Of a stretch of DNA of 9,139 nt, positions 1-3,567 are shown one piece after another. The notes under the pieces are model-generated. The model saw only the letters and a list, made by a program, of their open reading frames with translations, searched no databases and had not been told where the DNA came from. Position numbers and translations under genes: made by a program. The stretch's first letter is position 1. The number at the start of each line of letters is the position of its first letter. The DNA is from JBEKCP01 sp050014815. Its GTDB lineage: Bacteria; Planctomycetota; Planctomycetia; Pirellulales; Thermoguttaceae. Location: assembly GCA_050014815.1 (NCBI GenBank), contig JBEKCP010000204.1, positions 1-9,139 of the forward strand, given 5' to 3'.

Positions 1-20
1 GCACGGTCTCCTGACCGTGC
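1..20. repeat. Perfect palindromic hairpin at window edge
   Basis: GCACGGTC and GACCGTGC form a perfect 8-bp stem around the loop TCCT. No T-run follows on either strand, so it is not a convincing intrinsic terminator. It may be one copy of a dispersed palindromic (REP-like) repeat. Only this copy is visible and the left flank is cut by the window. Confidence 0.5.
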
Positions 21-50
21 CACAACAGTGCATCCTCTGGCCATTGGCGG

Positions 51-344
51 TCAACGGTCCGGCACAACCTCCAGAACGTTCGCATCGGCAGTGAACTCGA
101 CCTTGTGAATCATGTACCGCTTCAGGACCGACAGCAGCGCGGTCCGCTGCTCCTTGTCGTCTCCGTTCATGATTCCACACGCCTCTCCATCCGTGATGGT
201 CCACCCGTGCTTTTCCCACTTCCACTTCGAGCATGGGCGCAAGCAAGTGTTCGTCAGGCGCAGGATCCCATGCGCGCTGGGGTGCTCGTTCCTTAGCCGC
301 TGCAATTCCGCAGCGAGACGTTTTAGTTGTTCATCCGGAGTCAC
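51..344 (-). CDS. Hypothetical protein, 97 residues
   Basis: I do not recognise this protein. It begins with a GTG codon at 344, preceded by a purine-rich GAAGGGGCGG stretch that could serve as ribosome binding site, and ends at TGA (51-53). Residues 1-21 look like an amphipathic helix rich in Leu, Arg and Glu (DEQLKRLAAELQRLRNEH). The middle holds a Cys/Trp-rich patch (CLRPCSKWKWEKHGW) followed by a TDGEACG segment, and the C-terminal part has alternating hydrophobic residues suggesting beta strands. There is no signal peptide or membrane segment. The balanced composition, in contrast to the Arg/Pro-rich overlapping frames, is the main argument that it is a real gene. The function is unknown. 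Confidence 0.5.
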   Translation of the reverse strand: MTPDEQLKRLAAELQRLRNEHPSAHGILRLTNTCLRPCSKWKWEKHGWTITDGEACGIMNGDDKEQRTALLSVLKRYMIHKVEFTADANVLEVVPDR

Positions 345-384
345 AATTCCGCCCCTTCACGCATGGGAAATCAGCAATTCCTCA

Positions 385-536
385 GCCACGGATGTAACAC
401 GGATTCGACACGGATGTTTTGGTAAGCAAATTGCTTGGATTCGCCCCGCGTTCTGTCGAAGGCGATCGCTGGCTGGCGCAGGTCCGTCCTCGCCCCCTGT
501 CTTCCATCCGTGTTTGATCTGTGTTCCATCCGTGGC
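385..536. repeat. Inverted pair of ATCCGTG-rich repeats
   Basis: Positions 385-416 (starting GCCACGGATG) and 504-536 (ending CATCCGTGGC) are inverted copies that match at about 27 of 32 positions. Each copy is itself made of short degenerate ATCCGTG units (CATCCGTGT, ATC[CT]GTGTT, CATCCGTGG). About 87 bases separate them. ATCCGTG-type sequences are, from memory, frequent between genes in planctomycete genomes. The pair could fold into a long imperfect stem in RNA downstream of the small gene at 564-746. Long reading frames through this block are regarded as fortuitous. Confidence 0.6.
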
Positions 537-563
537 CGAATCCGAAAGTTCTTCGGCCGAGCC

Positions 564-746
564 TTAGCCCGTCGCGTCCTGCTGATCGGTTTCGAACGCC
601 TGTAGGCTTCCCCAGCGACGGGCCCGCCGCTTCGCCGACCACGCGCGGCGGATTTCTGCCGTAATACGTGCGATTTCCGCCGGCGTCGGCCAGCGATTGG
701 CTGTGACGCCGGATCCGCCCGAGGCTTTCTGCCCTTGGTCGCACAT
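564..746 (-). CDS. Small hypothetical protein, 60 residues
   Basis: ATG at 746 and TAA at 564-566. The product is small and basic. Residues 20-44 (WPTPAEIARITAEIRRAWS followed by AKRRAR) resemble a type of short planctomycete protein with a TPEEIA...IRxxWS segment; this likeness is from memory and no function is known. The gene begins only 28 bases after the stop codon of the cold shock gene on the same strand, so the two may share a transcript. No strong Shine-Dalgarno precedes it. No membrane segment or signal peptide is present. An overlapping 120-residue frame starting two bases away runs through the ATCCGTG repeats and is less likely to be the gene. Confidence 0.5.
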   Translation of the reverse strand: MCDQGQKASGGSGVTANRWPTPAEIARITAEIRRAWSAKRRARRWGSLQAFETDQQDATG

Positions 747-774
747 ACTGCTTACAGAATCGACGTCTCGTTGT

Positions 775-972
775 TTACGCGGGCTTGACGTTCTCGGCGC
801 GAGGTCCCTTGGGACCGTGTCCGTCGTTGTAGGTCACCGCCTGCCCCACGCTAAGCGCCTCGATGGCCGTTCCTTCCAGTGCGCTGTGATGGAAGAACAA
901 GTCACCCCGTTCCCCTGCGATGAACCCGAATCCCTTGTCTGCGATCAGCTTCTTGATCGTTCCCTGCGGCAT
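775..972 (-). CDS. Cold shock protein, CspA family
   Basis: A 65-residue single-domain OB-fold protein of the CspA family, which binds single-stranded RNA and DNA and acts as an RNA chaperone in the cytoplasm. The start MPQGTIKKLI at 972 fits the family's usual N-terminus and has AAGGAG seven bases upstream; an upstream ATG at 1002 would add ten residues and overrun this ribosome binding site. RNP1 is seen as KGFGFI (residues 13-18) and RNP2 as DLFFHH (24-29). The C-terminus GPKGPRAENV (53-62) is typical. Length matches the usual 65-70 residues. A long untranslated leader is likely, as in many csp genes, and the small gene at 564-746 follows closely. The family is certain; which paralogue is not determinable. 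Confidence 0.93.
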   Translation of the reverse strand: MPQGTIKKLIADKGFGFIAGERGDLFFHHSALEGTAIEALSVGQAVTYNDGHGPKGPRAENVKPA

Positions 973-979
973 ACTGCAA

Positions 980-985
980 CTCCTT
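980..985 (-). promoter_or_regulatory. Ribosome binding site of cold shock gene
   Basis: On the minus strand AAGGAG lies seven bases before the ATG at 972. This spacing fixes the start of the cold shock protein at 972 rather than at the in-frame ATG at 1002. Confidence 0.75.
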
Positions 986-1197
986 GGAAAGTGAGAAAAC
1001 ACGTGGGCCGCTCTCTCTTCACCCAGAGCCCCTCATCGTCGAGGAAGAATGCGGTCGGACAGTAGAGGGAGAAAATCAACCGCAACTGGAGAGCGGCGCC
1101 TTCAGGAAAGGCTGCCGATACAGGAATTGCAGAGTGACCAGAACGAGAGCACTTACAATGGCTAGGGGCTCACATCGCTTCTCACCGCTATCACTAT

Positions 1198-1226
1198 AGT
1201 ATATCACGGGCATGAGAAAAAAGAAA
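1198..1226 (-). promoter_or_regulatory. Possible promoter of cold shock gene
   Basis: On the minus strand TTTCTT (1226-1221) and TATACT (1203-1198) are separated by 17 bases, a sigma-70-like arrangement with a good -10 and a weak -35. It would give a leader of roughly 220 bases before the cold shock start codon, comparable to the long regulatory leaders of other csp genes. The rest of the stretch 986-1352 shows no gene that I can support. Confidence 0.3.
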
Positions 1227-1352
1227 GGGGGGCGCGCGGCGCTGGGAGTAGTGCAGTTTGGCCGGAAATCTCCCGGAGTGTAGGGAGAACAGGGCTACGG
1301 GCCGAATCTGGCCTTGCCGCGGCTCAGACAATCAAGCAGGATCCCCCCCATT

Positions 1353-1571
1353 ATGGGACTCGACTTGATTCCCGCTCGGCTGCGGAAGAAGTACCAGATT
1401 GAGGAACGGCTGCACGCCTGTTCCATTTTACACGCTGCAAGGGCCGCGGTTGCTGGTAAACCGCGCTTGATTGCGGAAGCGCGTGCCCGATTCGCAACAT
1501 CAGGCTATCGCACGTCGCAAGATCGGGCGACGGGCTCGCTCCCGAACGAAACGCCCCATCCTGCTGGCTGA
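1353..1571 (+). pseudogene. Fragment resembling N-terminus of a BglII/BstYI-type restriction endonuclease
   Basis: From the ATG at 1353 the frame reads MGLDLIPARLRKKYQIEE, then RLHACSILHA. This pattern (LIP..LR.KY.I.E..HA.AIL) resembles, from memory, the N-terminus of bacterial proteins annotated as BglII/BstYI-family type II restriction endonucleases. The likeness ends after about 30 residues. The remainder up to the stop at 1571 is Arg/Ala/Thr-rich and unlike the family, and the whole frame is about 72 residues against roughly 200-230 for the full enzyme. No ribosome binding site precedes the ATG. I read it as a decayed remnant rather than a working gene; the alternative is a chance match in a short frame. 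Confidence 0.35.
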
Positions 1572-1642
1572 ACTCGAACGCCAAGAAACGACCCAAGGGG
1601 CAGGCAGGGGAGACCATGCCTAACCCCTTGTGTCTCTTAGAG

Positions 1643-1699
1643 TACCGGAGGCCGGACTTGAACCGGCACCCTCTTGCGAGGACTGGATTTTGAGTCTAG
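1643..1699 (-). pseudogene. Orphan 3' half of a tRNA-Leu(CAA) gene (attachment-site scar)
   Basis: Read on the minus strand, this contains the anticodon loop CTCAAAA, the 3' anticodon strand, a variable arm with stem CCTC/GAGG around GCAA, a T arm GCCGG-TTCAAGT-CCGGC, the acceptor strand CTCCGGT and discriminator A. The 5' half (acceptor strand and D arm) is missing: upstream of the anticodon arm the sequence is unrelated to tRNA. The acceptor strand would still pair with the 5' strand GCCGGAG of the complete tRNA-Leu at 2850-2932. This fits the original 3' half of that gene, displaced by an integration event. Confidence 0.8.
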
Positions 1700-1732
1700 T
1701 GGATCGCCGTAAGTCCTTATCTGGTAATGCGC

Positions 1733-1818
1733 GTTGCAACCCAAAATGGCCGAATATGGCCTTTTTGGGTTGCAAAACGGGTTGCAAGTGTTACACTGGT
1801 ATTCTGCGAGTTGCAACC
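1733..1818. repeat. Left-end GTTGCAA arm-type repeats with hairpin
   Basis: Four copies of the motif are seen: GTTGCAACCC (1733-1742), GGGTTGCAA (1767-1775 and 1779-1787) and GTTGCAACC (1810-1818). The first two form an 18-bp inverted repeat with one mismatch (1734-1751 and 1758-1775) around the six-base loop GAATAT. The cluster begins 34 bases inside the left core, as recombinase arm sites or accessory sites typically do. The role is inferred from position and repetition only. Confidence 0.6.
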
Positions 1819-2795
1819 ATACCAGAAAGGGATTGCCGGTGGCCGCAATAGTGGAACACATGACGTGGTTGCCCGCCAGTGCCAAGTGCAGCCTCTCCCC
1901 CTGCACGTTCTTCAAACGAGGTGATGAAATCGGCAACCACCTTGAGCGCGTAACAATCGTCAAGGTTGTAACGGATCAGACGATCTTTTGATGAGACATC
2001 GCGAGTGCGGTCCCATTGATCGCGCCAAGCAATGCTATGAAGCCCCGTGGCTCCCTCATGTGTCCAGCGGAACCCCAAGTAACCGGCGATGTTCTTTAAT
2101 GTATTGGCGAAGACGGGGAAGTAGATCTGGGAGTGAATGACTGAAAGGACGTTCGTTGCCCTTTTCTCGATGTCAGCGAGCGCCGCATGAAGATCACTGG
2201 CGATCTGAGGCTTCAGGCGTCTTAGTGCTTCGGTATCGTAATTCCCGAAATGGTAGAGAGCGTATGTAGAGTAGCCGCCCAGGAGACGAACGAAGTTGGC
2301 AAGCATGGCCCCCTGCTGTTGTTGATCGTCCGCCCAGAATGAGTGGGTGCGTTGCCCGACCTCACTGTCGATGAGAACGCCAATCAGGTAGTACGAGCCT
2401 CGGTCGGGTACGCCCTCGACATCGAAGAACACCCGTGTGGATGCTGTCGGCAGGTGTGGCTTGCCATTGATGTATATCTTGTTTTCTCGTAGCGCCAATG
2501 CCTGGAGCGCGAAGCTATGAGGGCGAGGTGCTTCTTTGGCCCACTTTGGTCGCCTTCTCGGTCGAAATGTGTAGGACAACTGGGTAAGGGTGAAGATGGC
2601 TGCATACGATGAATAATTCGGGTTAGAGCGCGCTGGACGAACTTTGCGAGGGCCGGAGGCGGCGGGGGCTGAGGCGAAGGTGTGTTGGCTTGACCGGCGT
2701 GACCGGATGCCTGAAATCCGGCATGGTCCAGTGGCACAATCTATGTCGATGGGTTGCAAAAGATTTGCAACCCATTTTGCAACGATGGGTTGCAA
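1791..2795 (-). CDS. RecB-family (TM0106/COG2251-like) nuclease, C-terminal DEDD exonuclease domain, probably truncated
   Basis: The open frame has 334 codons, but recognisable homology covers only residues 67-294 (about 2597 to 1914). IFTLTQLSYTFRPRRRPK (67-84) is a hallmark of the TM0106 family of putative RecB-like nucleases. Downstream is a DEDD-type RNase H-like exonuclease fold: FDVEG gives D125 and E127, HFGNYDTEAL gives D187, and YNLDDCYAL gives D279/D280. SVIHSQIYFPVFANTLKNIA and GFRW also match the family. The normal N-terminal RecB/Cas4-like nuclease half and its cysteine region are absent; full proteins are typically 450-550 residues. Residues 1-66 start inside the right-end repeats and look random, and the last 40 residues read into the left-end repeats. 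The exonuclease core has no internal stop. It is the only cargo of the tRNA-Leu element. A working short exonuclease is possible, a pseudogene more likely. Confidence 0.7.
   Translation of the reverse strand: MQPIVAKWVANLLQPIDIDCATGPCRISGIRSRRSSQHTFASAPAASGPRKVRPARSNPNYSSYAAIFTLTQLSYTFRPRRRPKWAKEAPRPHSFALQALALRENKIYINGKPHLPTASTRVFFDVEGVPDRGSYYLIGVLIDSEVGQRTHSFWADDQQQQGAMLANFVRLLGGYSTYALYHFGNYDTEALRRLKPQIASDLHAALADIEKRATNVLSVIHSQIYFPVFANTLKNIAGYLGFRWTHEGATGLHSIAWRDQWDRTRDVSSKDRLIRYNLDDCYALKVVADFITSFEERAGGEAALGTGGQPRHVFHYCGHRQSLSGMVATRRIPV
2749..2795. repeat. Right-end GTTGCAA arm-type repeats with hairpin
   Basis: ATGGGTTGCAAA (2749-2760) and TTTGCAACCCAT (2764-2775) form a perfect 12-bp inverted repeat with a three-base spacer. 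TTGCAAC (2777-2783) and ATGGGTTGCAA (2785-2795) form a second inverted pair immediately after. The motif matches that of the left end (1733-1818), so both ends of the element carry four copies. On the minus strand GTAAGTC (2846-2840) and GGTAAT (2815-2810) also recur in the same order as on the plus strand at 1709-1715 and 1723-1728, giving the ends a loosely inverted organisation. Confidence 0.6.
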
Positions 2796-2849
2796 TTCAC
2801 ATGAAACTGATTACCATTCGTAAATCATTGAAAATAAAAGACTTACAAG

Positions 2850-2932
2850 TACCGGAGGTGGGAGTTGAACCCACACATGGTTGCCCATACTGGATTTTGA
2901 GTCCAGCGCGTCTGCCATTCCGCCACTCCGGC
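2850..2932 (-). tRNA. tRNA-Leu (anticodon CAA)
   Basis: An 83-nt class II tRNA. The acceptor strand GCCGGAG pairs with CTCCGGT (G1-U72 wobble), and the discriminator is A. The anticodon stem CTGGA/TCCAG encloses loop CTCAAAA, giving anticodon CAA for UUG codons. The long variable arm has stem ATGG/CCAT around GCAA, as expected for leucine tRNAs, and the T arm is GTGGG-TTCAACT-CCCAC. CCA is not encoded. The 3' half (2850-2888) appears to have been supplied by the integrated element on its left, so this is probably a chimeric but functional gene. Confidence 0.93.
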
Positions 2933-3070
2933 TCACATTTCAGTCACATTGGACTGACGTCGTAACTCTTGGTAATTCTTGACGCTCCTTTGACGTGTCT
3001 CAAGATAGCGTTGCTCTCACATTTCAGCCGCTACGGAAACACATCGCCAACAATTGCAGAAAATGACGGA

Positions 3071-3196
3071 ATGGACATTATTACATTTCTCGAGTTCGAC
3101 GGCAAGCCGCCCCACAATACGCCCGAATCGGATGTGAAAGGGACAATAGGTGATAATGGCCGTGGAGTCCAAGAGCAGATGGACCCACCCGACTGA
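3071..3196 (+). CDS. Possible 41-residue protein with repeated MDIITFLEFDGKPPH segment
   Basis: The frame from ATG 3071 reads MDIITFLEFDGKPPHNTP and continues with a hydrophilic tail to TGA at 3194-3196. I do not recognise it. Its first 18 codons recur at 6557-6609 with 7 differences in 53 bases, five of them at third codon positions, giving two amino acid changes (I/V, N/E). The similarity also extends about 30 bases upstream. The pattern suggests protein-level conservation of a small peptide, but a repeated DNA element read by chance in an open frame remains possible. No strong Shine-Dalgarno is present, only a purine-rich GCAGAAAATGACGGA before the ATG. Confidence 0.35.
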   Translation: MDIITFLEFDGKPPHNTPESDVKGTIGDNGRGVQEQMDPPD

Positions 3197-3255
3197 GGTA
3201 CATTAACCCAACATCCGCGACCCTTTCTCAATAGGCTGCGGGCCTGATTTGTGGT

Positions 3256-3498
3256 ATGTTAGACGCCATGGAAGCGAGCCACCAAATCGATGTGACGAAC
3301 CTCGATTCCGAGCACCGCCGGGCGTTTGAGGATATCATCGGGACGCGGTTGCAGGCGAATCAGCGTTTGGTCATTAGCGTGACCGAGGTCGATGTGAAGG
3401 CTCCGGCACCCACTCCCCGGCGCGCGCAGTCGATCCGCGATTGGACCAGCGTGTACGAGGGTTTGACGGACGAGGAAGTCGATGCCATCAATACCTGA
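3256..3498 (+). CDS. Antitoxin-like protein, orphan, probably frameshifted at C-terminus
   Basis: An 80-residue acidic cytoplasmic protein (76 if the ATG at 3268 is used). The pattern is RRAFEDIIGTRLQANQRLVISV near the N-terminus, then a linker and IRDWTSVYEGLTDEEVDAI at the C-terminus. It resembles small planctomycete antitoxin-like proteins in which LPDWxxVYxGLTDEEIDxI is followed by a short basic tail; this is from memory. The stop TGA follows DAINT directly, but in another frame the next bases read LIKKDLERFRRAEA up to TAA at 3537-3539, the sort of basic tail expected. A one-base frameshift near 3495 is therefore likely, or the gene is truncated. No toxin gene (for example PIN domain) follows: the next gene converges from the opposite strand 28 bases beyond 3539. 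No strong ribosome binding site is visible. Confidence 0.6.
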   Translation: MLDAMEASHQIDVTNLDSEHRRAFEDIIGTRLQANQRLVISVTEVDVKAPAPTPRRAQSIRDWTSVYEGLTDEEVDAINT

Positions 3499-3567
3499 TC
3501 AAGAAGGACCTGGAGCGATTCCGGAGAGCGGAAGCATAATCCTGCGTCCGATGAGACGATGCAATCA

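Larger units (their letters stand above)
1682..2906. mobile_element. Small integrative element or remnant inserted in the anticodon arm of tRNA-Leu
   Basis: Two direct copies of an 18-bp core, ACTGGATTTTGAGTC[TC]AG, at 1682-1699 and 2889-2906 (17/18 identical), bound the element. The right core sits in a complete tRNA-Leu; the left core is attached to a tRNA-Leu 3' half only. The two 3' halves differ in variable-arm and T-arm sequence, yet both fold and both pair with the same 5' acceptor strand. The simplest reading is recombination in the anticodon arm, with the element supplying a replacement 3' half (2850-2888) and pushing the resident one to 1643-1681. Arm-like GTTGCAA clusters lie just inside both ends. 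Cargo is one truncated nuclease. No integrase is visible, so mobility would require one acting in trans, or the element is a deletion remnant. Confidence 0.7.

Noticed and set aside
382..744. 120-codon minus-strand frame
   Set aside because: Runs through the ATCCGTG repeats and competes with the 60-residue frame at 564-746, which has the more protein-like composition.
984..1199. 71-codon plus-strand frame upstream of the cold shock gene
   Set aside because: No ribosome binding site, no protein-like pattern, and it overlaps the probable csp leader.
1637..1963. 108-codon minus-strand frame
   Set aside because: Spans the orphan tRNA half and the GTTGCAA repeats; not a plausible protein.
2732..2757. 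TGGCAC followed by TTGC as a sigma-54 promoter
   Set aside because: The spacing is 16 bases instead of about five, and TTGC belongs to the GTTGCAA repeats.
2940..2957. Six-bp hairpin TCAGTC/GACTGA next to the tRNA-Leu
   Set aside because: Too short and in front of the gene, not after it; likely chance.
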